Below are positions 42,684 through 55,215 of a stretch of DNA of 64,000 nt, one piece after another. A model generated the notes under the pieces. That model was not told the origin of the DNA, made no database searches, and saw nothing but the letters and a program-made list of their open reading frames with translations. The translations under genes and the position numbers were made by a program. Within the stretch, counting starts at the first letter, position 1. Every line of letters starts with the position of its first letter. Source of the stretch: Apiosordaria backusii (taxonomy: Eukaryota; Ascomycota; Sordariomycetes; Sordariales; Lasiosphaeriaceae); NCBI GenBank assembly GCA_030549205.1, contig JAUKTV010000010.1:1364001-1428000 (forward strand). Reading direction: 5' to 3'.

Positions 42684-44526
42684 ATGCCTTCTCGACGATC
42701 CGGTCGCGCTGCGGCCAAACGTGCCCAGCAAGCGCTCGGTAAGTAATTCATTCACTGGACAAAGTCGCAGTCAAAAGCTTCCTTTTCTCCCCATTCCCGT
42801 TGGCGCATCCGATCCACAGCAACTACCGATACATGCCACAGTGCACATGCAACCTCAAACACCCAATCAAGCCGCCTTCATCTATTATGTTGCTAACTGG
42901 TCATTTTACCATGATTCCAGAGAGCACCCCGAAGAATTTCGAGGGACTTGGCGACGAGGACGAGCCCATGCCCGATGTTGATGTCGAGCAAGACGAGGAT
43001 GCTGAGCCCCAGCAAGACGGAGAAGAGGAAGCCGATAAGGATGAAGAATCCGCTGCCGAAGAGGAAGAAGAGGTAGCTCCAGAGGAAGAAGAGGAGAAGT
43101 CGCCCTCTCCCCCACCTGAGCCCGTCATCCGTCGCCGTCGGCTCGGTAGGCCCCCGAAGAACCGACCCCCCGACTGGGATCAATTGCCCATTGAGCGACC
43201 CAATGCCGACTCAGATACACCCCGTCGCCGCGGGAGAGGAGGTTGGCGAGGACGGGGTGGCCGCAAGGGCCAATACTCGGCACCCACAACGCAGTCGATC
43301 GATAAGGACGGCACCGTCTTGGATATTGTCAATGACGAGGTCGACCTCCCAGAAGATCCTGAGGGCGAGAAGAAGGTGGACAAACTGGGCAACCTTCAGG
43401 ATGGCCGTGAATACCGCTGCCGCACCTTCACTGTTGCTGGTCGTGGAGATCGCCTCTACATGCTTTCCACCGAGCCTGCCAGATGTGTCGGTTTCCGCGA
43501 TTCTTACCTCTTCTTCACCAAGCACAAAAAACTCTTCAAGATCATCGTTAATGACGACGAGAAGCGCGACATGATCGAGCGCGATATTATTCCACACTCA
43601 TACAAAGGCCGCAGCATAGGAATAGTAACAGCGAGGTCGGTGTTCCGCGAATTCGGCGCTTTGATCATTGTTGGCGGACGGAGGATTATCGATGACTATA
43701 ACGTGTCTGCAGTTCGCGAGGAGGGAGCCGTCGAGGGCGAGTTGGCCGACCCGAATGACATTTATGACCCTACGCAACCTTACAACAAGAATCAGTATGT
43801 TGCCTGGCACGGCGCAAGTGCAGTCTACCATTCCAACGGGCCTACAGTTCCGCAACAAAACCCCAAGGTCGATCAGAAGAAGCGCAGAGTGGCCGTCAAC
43901 GACATGAACTGGCAACTCGAGCACGCCCGCGAGGCGAGGTACGTACATTGTTCTGGCAGTACCTGTCTATTGCTCCTTACTGACCCTTTTACAGTCAATA
44001 TAACAGTATCCTCACCGAGATGCGTCGACAGAATGTCAACGGCGTGTACAACGTCATGACCAACCTGATGCACTATCCACGCAGCTCCCAGCCAACTCAC
44101 GTCAGAATTGAGCAGGTTGTCGACACCGGCAAGAGCGAAGATGGCACAGATGACAAGGCCAGCAGCAGCACATTCCCCCCGCTTGAGCCGTCCATCTCTC
44201 GCAACTTTTTGGTCATGGATACTTACATGGAGACTCCCCCTGCCGGCATCTCGCCAGCCGCCTACGACGTTCCGTTTCGGACGTCCCGAGTTGACTACGA
44301 AGCTTCCGCAGCTGCTGACCCCCTGGCCCCATTCCGAGGCCTTTCGGCCGTATCCGACGATATCATTGCCGAGTTACCCCCTGATGCACGGGCGGCTTTT
44401 GACAAGGCAAGACAACAGGAGGTGGACTGGTTTGGCAAATGGGGCGATGAAGCCGAGAACACTTCAAGACGTGAGCCAATTGTGGACAAGGCTATTGTGC
44501 CATATCCTGTGATGATGATGCATTAA
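42684..44526 (+). CDS. Rsc7/Npl6-like chromatin-remodelling complex subunit
   Basis: Exons 42684-42738, 42921-43938 and 43995-44526 give about 534 residues. A tiny first exon encodes MPSRRSGRAAAKRAQQAL; the 182-nt first intron has a GTAAGT donor and TTGCTAACT branch. The N-terminal part is very acidic, followed by RRRRLGRPPKNRPP, an AT-hook-like RGRP variant. The CRC_subunit (Rsc7/Swp82) region follows: FTVAGRGDRLYMLSTEPARCVGFRDSYLFF, KHKKLFKI and VTARSVFREFGALIIVGGRRIIDDY. The second junction restores EASQYNSILTEMRRQNVNGVY. The protein belongs to SWI/SNF-family remodellers such as RSC, acting on nucleosomes. The C-terminus given here ends VPYPVMMMH; an alternative splice at 44471-44584 could replace it. 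Confidence 0.88.
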
Positions 44527-44584
44527 TACCTGTATGGAGAACATTTGTGTAACTAATTGTTTTGTTTTTCTCTTTTTTTGTTAG

Positions 44585-45564
44585 GCTCGGCCATTGTCTC
44601 CTTTCAGTCTGCGTCTGATTTTCTTGGCTTGCGCACGGGGGAGCATGGCCCCGGTACTTTTGTCAGCTTGGGGGCACCTATCTCTGTTGAAGGCGTGGAG
44701 GCGGCTGGCAAGGTGTGGGCTCGTCCGCTGGATCATTACGATGTTGCACCGCTTGATGGCAGTGGGTTGACGGATCGGGAGTGGGCGGGACTGGGGGACT
44801 GGGGGAGAGCGCAGTTCAGTGTTTAGGGGAGACCTGTGCCGCTTCAATCTCAGGCTGTTCCTATCGACAACACCAACACCGTCACCGTCACCAAGACGAA
44901 GCAACCTATCAGGAGGAAACGTCAGCGAGTCAACAGGGACCTGATCCCCGAACTTGCCATTCCTCGTGGAAATTTACCACCAGATGCGACTGCTATTATC
45001 GCGCCGCCTACAGTTTTTGTTGAAGAGCCGAAGAAGCGGAGAGGCCGTCCTCCTTCGTCTACCAACAACGTTATGTCCAATGCTCGGTTTACTCCTAGCA
45101 TTCCCAACCATCAGTTTGTCCCTGGCGTGTCTGCCCCTCCGCTCGAGAACAGGGACATTGCCACCGAACCAAGAGAGCCCCTGAGGTGGAGCAGAGGCCC
45201 CCCTCCTTCGTCGTCCAACCAGGCTTTGTCTGGTCTCGACTCTGTTCCAAGAATGAGCATGATTGACCCCCAGCTCGAGCACACAGATTTGGCCGCTGGC
45301 TCAAGCCTCCCCGACCGCAGGATTCTGAATGGTGCCGAGTCTGTGTCTAGCATGCTCGCGGCTCAGTTTGCATCCGAGGTGCCGGCTCCGTCTTTGCCGG
45401 CTTCTTCTGTGGACATGGCTGCTGGCCCTAGCCACTCCGAAGAAAGGATTCTGAACGGTGCCGACTCTGTATCCGGCATGCTCGCGGCTCAGTTTGAGTC
45501 CGAGTTGCCGCCTCAGCATTTGCCGGGTTACTCTGCTGCTAAGCGTCGGAATAAGAAGGCCTAA
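44585..45564 (+). CDS. AT-hook reading frame, possible alternative C-terminus of the Rsc7-like gene
   Basis: The frame from 44585 to 45564 is open apart from one TAG at 44824-44826. It begins right after an excellent acceptor (a long T-run ending TTAG at 44581-44584) and is in phase with a GTGAGC donor at 44471 in the Rsc7-like gene. A separate ATG lies at 44836, ten bases after the TAG, so a second gene of 242 codons is the other option. The downstream part has an AT-hook-like KKRRGRPPSS and two or three degenerate repeats with the core RILNGA(E/D)SVS(S/G)MLAAQF, ending in a basic KRRNKKA. A nuclear, DNA-associated role is inferred. A 114-nt intron ending at the TAG is possible but its branch point is poor. 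Confidence 0.55.
45301..45522 (+). repeat. Degenerate protein tandem repeat
   Basis: Two copies of about 40 residues share RILNGAxSVSxMLAAQFxSExP (starts near 45319 and 45445). A third, weaker copy (LSGLDSVPRMSMIDPQLE) lies just upstream near 45225. The DNA of the copies is clearly related but not identical. Confidence 0.7.
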
Positions 45565-47430
45565 GGAGGACCGACTCGAGTTTTGACACAAGCAAGCACC
45601 ATTGGAAGAGGGTAGAAGAAGTTGCTTCCAGTTTTGTATGTTGGTTTTTGTTCACCAAGATTATCATGTATGTCCCTATTATCACCGGGATGGCGCGGCG
45701 TTCTGGTTTCTAACCCCTGGTTTTTCTTTCTTCCAGGGTTCTCATTTTTGTCATGGTTCTTCCGCCAGCGCTCTCGGCTGCCCTTTTTTTTCGGCCTGTT
45801 TTAGGAATTAAAAAGCACCATATCTACAAGAAGGGCGTTTGGCATTGGGGAAAGTAAAGGAAAGAGTGGCTTTTAATTTAACAAGGAATTGGACCGAGAT
45901 TTGATGGCAAAGGAAAGGGGGAAAAGGATTTTGGCAAGGATGGGATTTGGAGAGGAGAGTTTGTGTGTTTTTGTTAGGGTATATTCTATGGTTGGACTCC
46001 TTGTGCCTTGATGTGTGAGGTAATGAGCACATCGCACGATAAAGAGGAGAGCTATATGGAGAGAGCTACATGGATTTTGTATCAATGTGTATGGAAGGAT
46101 GGAGGAGACACTGTGAAGCCTAGAGAACATCAAGAAAGATGGTCATTTGTGTATCTTTGTGTGCTCTTGCTTGTTTGCTGATTATGGTGTTGCCATCGAA
46201 GACATTGTCGAGAAAGATCGAGGTCTCGTAATGTTGGCAAAGAGAAAAGCAGGTAGGCAAAGTCAAGATGTTGCGGCCCCTGTTGCTGCTGGTTTGATCC
46301 CCAATGTCGATCAGGTAGCTACAATGTTGCCATACATCACAATCGAACGAAGTCACAAGCCACCTACAGAGTAAAGAAAAGGACACTCGGCTTGGAAGGA
46401 AGACAAGGTACCCAGGATGCCTGTTAACCGTCCACATGGTGTGACAAGGCCTTGGATGTGTCAGTGTGGAAACAACGAGAAGAAACATCATGAAGTGCTG
46501 CTGATAGGCTTGTTTGTTTGCGTCCCTTCCATTCCTCGGTGTCAGGGGAAAAGGTAGGTTCTGAAGTAACATGCTTCTTGGGCCCAGTTGTTCTGCCACA
46601 TGTAAACGGGTGGGCTGGTTACATTTTTTGAACCATTGGAAAATGAGCTCTACTTTGGTGTGTAATGGCGGTTAAGAGACCAATGGGTGAGGTCTGCTTT
46701 TCCTCACTCTGCGGGCGGTAGGTATACCAGCAAAACGGACTGTGATAAGTTGTTATATTTGTGAGGCTGTTGACTGCAACAACGGCAGATACTGTCACAC
46801 GGGGGGATATGACAGACTGCCCGTTCTCCGATAAGGAACCTGGGAGTTTCCAAGAGCTGTTGACAGCTACCAGATACAAATCATGCATGCATCTCTGCCC
46901 AAAACACTTTCCTCACATTTTACACGGACTGGCTGACAACTGCTATCCAATGGTTCAGAAACTCGATCTTCTCGATCTTGCATATGGCGTTCACCCTCGT
47001 TCTCTCACTGGACACGGGCTATCTTTCCACGAATCATTTTCTCTTCTTGTGAGCTTTTTGTGCAACAACATATGCCGAGATGTATGTGATGGGCAATCTT
47101 TTGGTTAGTGATGGAAGCAGCGTGGTTCCAATCCCGGACTGTTGGATATAAAACTTGACTTGACCTGGGAGGTGTGATCAAATCGTTGGAGATGTGGCTT
47201 AGGATATGTGTGTCTTTATAATAGGCAGAGAAGGCTTAGGCACCGAAAAGTGAAGCTTCTTGGGAGGTTCTCGAGATGTTGACATCCACAGCGTACCTGA
47301 CCAGGTCCAAGTTGGCCCAAGATCAAACTCTCAGATAGGACATGCATTCAGTTCCAGAAATAGAATGGATCATTGGATACACCTTGCTCTCTCTCACATG
47401 TCTGTTGTACCCACGGTGTTGTCTTAGAGG

Positions 47431-47448
47431 TAGGTAGGTGCCTACCTA
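47431..47448. repeat. Perfect 8-bp inverted repeat with 2-base spacer
   Basis: TAGGTAGG and CCTACCTA flank TG. It is the only visible member of the dispersed TAGGTAGG motif in this window that forms a hairpin with its own complement. Confidence 0.8.
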
Positions 47449-50400
47449 TGTATGTGCGTGCGTAAGTTATGTTGACGACAACAATGTATCGACTACTGCA
47501 GGAGTTGATGCCTCATGCTGCACTTCTGATTCTCGGGTACTGAAGTTTATTTATGTCATGCAAACGTGCTTTGCAGAGGATAACAACCCACCAGCCAGAT
47601 TACGAACGGGAAAATGATTGCATTCTAGGATAACAGACGAGCAATGGGAAAGTGACAAGAAGTTTGGTGGTAATGGTTGCTCAAGTTGGGAGACAAAACC
47701 TCTCGAGGATGTTTTGTGAGGCATAAATTCAGGTTTGAGATAATCCCCCGTTCATGCAGGTGCTACGTGCCTTATTGACAAGTGGAATGTATGTTCCCAA
47801 CTTCTACAATGTGGATCTTCTCTCTTTGCATAACTATGAATAACTTGGTACAATTGCAAAGCTGTTGTGAGGAAGGTCCTTCTAGGCTGGGCTTGCTTGT
47901 CCGGTATGTGTGGGATATACGGGCTCTGAGTACCTGAATTTGCTTGGAGGAAAATTCTTAGTTGGCTCTGATAGGAAACCCGGGGTCGGTACCTATTCTA
48001 GGTCTGCTACGAAATGGTGTTCCCATTGATGGAGGGGGAAAGAAAGGGTAGCAATCCTGGGCCTGCTTTTGCCTTGGAGACAGGTGCAGTCTCTCACTGT
48101 GTTGAGTCAACACTACCTGAGCAAAACCACAACCACTCACACCCCCAAAACCAACCCCGTGTGTTCATGACGAGTCCAACACCGTACATCGGCATCTAGG
48201 CAGAGTATCATTGTCATATTGCGTTGCTGCTGCCTGTCATTTTGAAGTCTGTCTGTCTCCTGACTGTCTTGCCCCTTCCTTCTTTCTCCGGCGGAAATAC
48301 GGACACGGGGTAAAAACCACCCTACTGCATCTAGGCACTTGCACTGCGCAAGAAAAGACCGTTCGTTCATCGATGTGTATGTACCTCCTGCATCTCCCCA
48401 CTCACACACTCCTCCTCCCAAGTGCCCCTCACGATCGTTCGTTCACTTGCAAAAATTTGCCACTCAGCAAGTTCAACCCTATGCAACTCTCTTCTTTCAA
48501 GCTTCCTATACCTAACTGGCACGCGCATGATGCAATGCAAGCTGTAGATAGTGCACAGCAAGTGCTGTACCTCTTGTATAAACACTCGCTCAAATAATTT
48601 CTTACCATATCATGAGACTTTGACCAAAATTTTGTTCCATAAATTACCCAAGCGCTCAATGACTTCAAAACTTCTTGGAAGGAGACGAAGAGGAGGATAC
48701 CGCCGGATACCACGTTGGCCTTTTGTAGTAGCGGCGGTCGTGGCGGGTAAGCCCGTTTTTGTTTTTGGTGCGGGGGGCAAGGAAAGGAAAGCCGGAGTAT
48801 CTATCTGCATAGCACCAGTCTAATATGATCAGACTTGCAGAGTAGCACTGGGAACAACGGGCAGGCCCCGTCGCCGCGTCTGTTGAACTTGTCATAAATC
48901 GTTGACGCCGAACCCCGCGCTTTTTTCTTTCGTGGGATGATGTCCAGTTGTTTGTCGTTGTCAAGCCGATGAAGAAGTGGGCTGGTTATTAGTCCGTCAC
49001 TGGTTGGCTGGCTGGCTTAGATCGTCTGTAGATTCCCGGACCAGCCGTTCGATTCTCTTCAGTTCTCTTCACATGTCTTTTTGCGCAGTAGTGTAGTCTT
49101 CCATTCACCCAGCCATGCCCACGATCTGCGTCATCAACGTCGTCGTAAACATCTCGAAAAGACCCTGATGATCCAAGATCAACACCGCCACAAGTGGCCG
49201 TTTGCACGACTATCATCGTCATCAAGGACAAACCCTGAGAAAAAACTCAATCGAAAAAAAGAAGGGGTCCAGTGTCAATCCACTTTTGGAACATTCAGAA
49301 CAAATCGACTTCTTTTTGAATGGAGTTGTCATTCGATCTTCCCCTCCAAGCCAAGCCATTCCAAGGCCAAGCGTGCCCTGCTCATCAAGCCCGTCATACC
49401 TTTCCCAAAGCGGCAAAAACGATGAATAATACGACTGCGGTAATTTTTGCTTTGCTTTTTTTTAACCTTTGCTCGTCTTTCGCGGATATTTTCCTGAGGG
49501 GACTGTTGTGTTTTCAGTACCCCACGGGCGATGGACAAGCACCCCCCGGCAGCTGTTACGCTAACAAGTTGATCACTGGTACGACTGATCGGTCTTTCTT
49601 TTTTTCTTTTTTGCATCGGGAAACCAGGGAAGAAAAGAGCCAAGTCCCACTGGCGCTCGCACCATGTGGGTTACAGCGAACTCCACTGCTGCCCCCCTCC
49701 TGAAGTCTCCGCGCGGGGCTGTTTGCTGCCCAACACCGATTCTAGCCACACAAGCGCCCGAGCCTGAGGTAAAGGGCAGCACGGCAACGCAAACTGAAGC
49801 TGCCAGGGAGAGAACGGAGACGAGAACGGCATGAGGTTGCGGTAGATGCCAAAGGCCAAAAACTGGAAACAAGGGAGGGGCAACAGGAGACGACGGAACA
49901 GGCGGAGCCCACTCCAACGTCACAGGCCCAGATCGGCCGTCCGGTATGGTGGACGCCGACGGGACCACCTGAGATCGATCTGATTGTTTGTTGGCTGCTG
50001 AAAGGCCCCTCCTGCCCCTCATCTGTCGAAGATCTAGAAAGAGATGGCGGAGGTTTCGGGGCTGCCACTGCTGGGAACTCTTGTGCATGATGCCTTCGGC
50101 TTTGTTATCTTCGTACTCAATAACACGTTTGTCCATGACGAAGCATGCGGATAGGCCGGGGGCAAAAGGGCACGGTACGTATTGGTGGCCGGTAATCAAC
50201 GGTTGGAAAGCCGGCCTTGCCCAAGTGACCTGCTCAAAGTTCAAACAGCATGACGATTCCGTCCAGGCAACCGAAGCCCCTCGTTTTCCCACAGCCAACA
50301 ACGGCTGACGACTCACAACTCATTGGTTTTCAACGTCAGCAAGCCATATTGAAAGGTTTGATTTGGTGGCCATGCACGTTCGCCGTTGTCGGCTTCATTC

Positions 50401-53400
50401 TGAGGTTTACCGGTTTCTGGATCGGTGATAGGCAGACTCGATGACTGGCTGGCCGAGGCAGAGTCGGCCCCCCACTGAGTGCTGTAATTGCAATTCGACC
50501 ACGATACATGCAGGCTGCTGCTGGAAGCAGAGGGAAGCGCTGAATTAGGGAAACCGTTCTGCAGGAGAAGGAGTCCAACGCTGCTAGGACAAATAAAACC
50601 TCCGAACCGGCCCTAGTGCCTTGCGTCTCTACTACAGTTGGCGCGTGTGGTTCTGCGTCTGTCCTGCGTGCTGTCGTTAGCAATCACGGCGCTTCTGGCC
50701 GGCTCTGCAGCTTGTGCATTTCTACCAGCTTGGAAGCTTTTCGTGCTGTTCTTCCAAGACGTGGTTTTGCTCTAGAATTTCCTCCCATACTGCATAGACA
50801 CGCCTCAATTGGACGCATTCAACCGAGGTGACGCAGTGGGGAAGGTTGGAGATGTCCCCTCGAGGCGTTCCATGTACGGCGATGAAAAGAGGGTGACAGT
50901 GGGTAGCAGACGATGTGAATGGCTTGCCACACACCGCCTAACGCATGCGAGTGGTAAGTCTGGTGGAGTTGGTATGCCAGGCTGCTTCCGACATGCACAG
51001 CAGTGGCCATCATTAATCAGCACCTAGGAACGCAAGCCGGCGAGACTGGTCGTGAGGTCACCGTGGAGGTTCAGCTCCCACAAGGTGACCCCGAAGAAGT
51101 TTGTGTGGTGGTCCAAAGCCTTGAACCCAGAGTGGCGTGGTGGCCGGCTGAAAATGGAAGGCAGGAAGACGTCACTGTGTCGAGGCCATAGCCACTGTTT
51201 CAACACGTGAGCTCGGGGTCGAGTTGTGATGTATCTGCCGAATATACTCAAAGAACACATCAGAAATGCCCTGCCACCCTGCCCACCTGCCATCTCAGGC
51301 AGTGAGTGTATGGGACTCGATTCCAGGTGGGGGAAGGCAGATCGATGAGGATGCTTGGCCAGAAGGCGACCACACAGCTCTCACCCGAGCATCATCTCAC
51401 TCTCTTGTGATCGGGGTTCGAGTTCTGACACACATCTGCAAAAGGTAGGCATGCGGCAAAGCGTCCCGTAGTCGAGCATGCGGAACAACGCTGGCAATGC
51501 GGCCGAAAGAGTAATTGTGCGGCATGGAAGCCAGTTTGCCGGACCTGCTGACAGCATGTCTTGCCCAGCAGGTTGCAAAAAGCAAAAGCAAAAACAAATG
51601 GCTCCTGTGCTCCTGACTCCTGCTGTGAGACTGCCGAGAGAGTTTCGTCAGTTGCGGCTCTCTCCACCATGCTCGCCATGCAAGCTCCAATTTTATCGTC
51701 AAAAGAGGGGCCCCCCGTTTTGCTGTTGTTGCTTCCAAGCGCTGGAGGTTCATCTCCGTGGGGTAAGGAGGTCGTGTAATTACCGTCTTGTGGTTGGCCC
51801 AGCCCTTCGGTTGGCTGTTGAAACTCGGGGCGGCACTGAAAGGGAGATTCAAAAGATGTCGCGCAAAAAGCGTGTCATTGAAAAACAGAGAGCGGTTGAT
51901 CCGACCACCCATGCGAGGGATACCCCAGATCCGAAATACCCACCTTTCTTCGTTTCTCTGTTTTGCGCAGTAAGCGCACAGTGTATAATCTCGACTGCGC
52001 ACTGATGTGGTTAGTTAGGGTACTGTCAGAGACCCTTTGGGGATCTTTGGCATTAGGTCTGTTGGACTCCAGCCTTCTCGTTGACTCTCCAGTTTTCGTG
52101 CTGATCGACTCGCAGTCTTCTGACATGGAAAAAGATCTGGTGGTTGGGTGTCATTGTTCAGCTCCCGAGCCATGGAGCAGGGCGAAAAGACAGCTTCGAT
52201 GGGGTGGTCTCCCGGCAGCACGGTCCCATTGCCCTCGCGCCGCGACCAGCCAGGTCGTCTTGACCGCCTCGTCCAGATCTCCAAGCCGCACCAGTGGGGT
52301 ATTCCTAGCCTCCTCGAGAGCATCGTGAAAGTCGTTGTTACACTACCCGCCCAGTGCCGCCGGACCTGGGTCTCCGCAGCGGAACCGCTGAAGTTCGTTG
52401 TTTTCCCCTAAAGTCTGCTTTGTCACGCTTCCTGGGAAGGCTTGCGATAACAGAGTACGGCTTCCTGACTCGTGTCTGAATAACAAAGACTGAGGTTTGA
52501 TGGGCCGGTGCCTGTACCTGAATTTGAAAACAAAGCGCTGCCGATTATTATCGTGTCATTGTTATTCAAGGCCAAGAAGTTGCGCGCATTTTTGGCTGAC
52601 CCGAGATGAAGGTTAGGAAAAGTCACCCATTCCAAGACGGGTTTGGTCGGTCCGTGGGCATTTTCAAATTTGGCAGCACCGTCGGCGCCGTTTCTTAGGA
52701 GGCCCAGTTTTCCGGGTCCTGAGAAACTGGATAGAGGTACATACGTACCGGCCAAGTTGCATCGGCCGTTGGGGATTGTCTCTACCAACTGCAGCGATGT
52801 ATGCTTTTTGATGAGAGTTTCAACGGGCTGTGACTGGTGACTGGCGTCGGGCATCGAGAACGTTTTGAATGTCAAAGTTTGTATATGCTCGGGATGGCAA
52901 GCCGGAGTTAGCCCGTGGCTGATACTAGCTTGTGGCTGACATCGCCGCCATTCCGGGCTGTGAACTGAAGAGGAGACGTTGAAGGATTCTGCTTCATGAA
53001 TCATGAAGGGCGGAAGCTGCGGTGTGTGCTGCACCGCTTCAATCAGGAACAAATTTGGAGGATTGGACGGGATGTTCACATGGGAAATGGAAGGCTTGAG
53101 TTGTTCGAGCCTTTCTCCTCATCCGATATTGCAGTTCTATTATTGAGGTACCCGTAGCCCTGAGACAGGGACTGAGATACTCTGGGAAGGCGGCCCCTCT
53201 GGTAATTATGGAAATTTGGGCCACGCGGTCACGATTGATGAGGCTGGGGCCGCACCCCGAGGAGTGCCGATAGAAACCTCATCCCACGCCGTTGTGGACC
53301 CGGGGTTACATTGTTATTCGCCTAGCAGTTTCGAGTGCAATCTGGCCCTGGGTCTGTTTCTTTTCTAATAACGTGGTTGGACTTCCAAGATTCTTGTGAC

Positions 53401-54997
53401 CACACATTCAAAAGGCTCGTGTTTGCTTCATGACAAGCCCCTTCACGAGTCAAGCATTGAGGACAAGGAGATCTGGTATACTATGCACCAATGGCTGGCT
53501 CCCCAAGGCCTGTCTGTCTGTCTGTCTGCCTGGATGAACCAACAACAAGTGACCACTTCTGAAATCTGGAATTTGACAAATTGGTGCGAGGGCTTTTGGA
53601 CTAACCCTGAGTGGGGGTGGGAGAACAAGACAAGAAATGGCTGGTGCTCATGTTCCACACCCCTTCGATGGTCGTTACGGTACCCAGCCCTTGCTCCCTG
53701 TTTTGGTTTACCCGTGGCGTGCCGAACGGGGCGGGTCCTGGGATGAGAAACGAGAAACGGTGAGTGGATGTTTGACGACAAATTGGCCACCCCAGAGACG
53801 GCGGTTGTCGTGCACGATTGGCAAGCCTTGATCATTTCCGTCATACCGTGCAGCAGAGCAGCAAGTCGCACCAATTTTGATGCACACTCCCCTCAGCCAA
53901 CACGCCTCCACGCCCCTCAGCACACCGCAGCGTTCTCCGGCTCGTGAGTGGCAGCCCAGGCACGAGGATTCGCAGGATGACCGCCGTGGCCACTTGGATC
54001 TCCTCAAGCGCTCATTGTCAACCTGGGCCAAAGGACCCGCGTCTGCTGACTGATAGAACAAGCAGCTGTCGAGGTGAATGTTGATGATGACCTCTTGGGG
54101 AGTAAAGGCTGTGAGAGGCACGGAATCATGAGCAACCCTATTGTGACCATTGATATTGCGGACGTGACATTGGATGTCCATCATTGTTGATGAATCGTCG
54201 CCGAGCCTCCGTTTTGGTTGTGTGTGCGTCGGGGTTTGAATTTTGTCCAAGTCTGTGCCCAGGCCATCCGGCGGTGGGTCACTAACAAGACTCTTCTCGC
54301 CCCATCAGCCAGCCAGCGTGCACCCAGTGAATCCACCCACTGTGGTGTCCCACCCGCTGCTCCGCTTCGCTAGCTCCCCCCCAAATCCCAGCAGGATCAC
54401 TCGGCCCCAGCACCATTTTTTTTCCTATTCTATCTCCAGGTCCCTCCTCCCCTTCTCACCTCCCTTCCACCACGCCGTGCTCTCCTCCATTCCCCCTCGA
54501 CCATCGCAGAATCCGCCAAGCATCGATCGATCGACCGACGAACGACCAAATTCAGTTTTGTGTTGTTCATATCGTCACGACAGGATTCGGGTGCCGTTGA
54601 CCTTCGTTGTCTCGAACGGAATCCGGGAAACAGCGCCTCCTCAGCGAGCGGTTTTTTCGGCCTGGGTGTGTGTGTCTGTGTTGTTGTTTCGCCCATCAGC
54701 ACAACTCTTGGAGGACACCCGTCACTTCAACACCAGTACGGAATTGCGTGGTGCCATCACTTCTTTCCTTTAGGTTAGTACCGTCTTTTCATTCCCCGTT
54801 GCACTGGGCGTTGTCCCAGGCCCGAAAGAGGCGTCTTTGAGTTTCGACCAACACAACCACCACGCGCCCTGTCTATCCCCTCTTGTTTTGGTCTCCGGTT
54901 GTCAACGTCTGCCTCAGCGGCCACCCGGCCCAAAGTGTCATCACCACGCCACCGATCTACCGACCGTTTCTTCCGCTGCCTGGGTCGTTCGCCTTGC

Positions 54998-55084
54998 ATG
55001 TTACTGCTTTCCACCAAGCGGCGTTTGACTAACCTTTTAATTCCGCGCAGTGCTTCGACATTTCCTTTTCCTTTCGATCCCTAG
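54998..55084 (+). promoter_or_regulatory. Upstream ORF in the Clg1-like leader
   Basis: ATG to TAG, 28 residues (begins MLLLSTKRRL), in the likely leader of the cyclin gene. A role in translational control is inferred from position only; a leader intron could remove it. Confidence 0.4.
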
Positions 55085-55194
55085 CTTTTTCTACGTTTCG
55101 ACTGGTCTTCTGTTTGCTATTGCGAAATTTGCAAGGCAACCAAGTCGCTGATCGACTCGACCCACCACTGTGTAGAGGAGTAGACCTACACTCT

Positions 55195-55215
55195 ATGGCT
55201 CAGAAAGCTCAGTAG
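55195..55215 (+). promoter_or_regulatory. Six-codon upstream ORF (MAQKAQ) in the Clg1-like leader
   Basis: A complete short ORF about 155 bases before the cyclin start. It could reduce or gate initiation at 55371. Confidence 0.4.

Noticed and set aside
48211..48597. Plus-strand open frame in the gene-poor region
   Set aside because: It has no domain, no introns with supporting frames, and a random-looking composition.
49573..50316. Minus-strand open frame of 247 codons
   Set aside because: Other frames on both strands are equally open here, and the translation has no recognisable feature.
52423..53079. Minus-strand open frame of 218 codons
   Set aside because: No motif or conserved-looking pattern; it appears to be a chance open frame in GC-balanced DNA.
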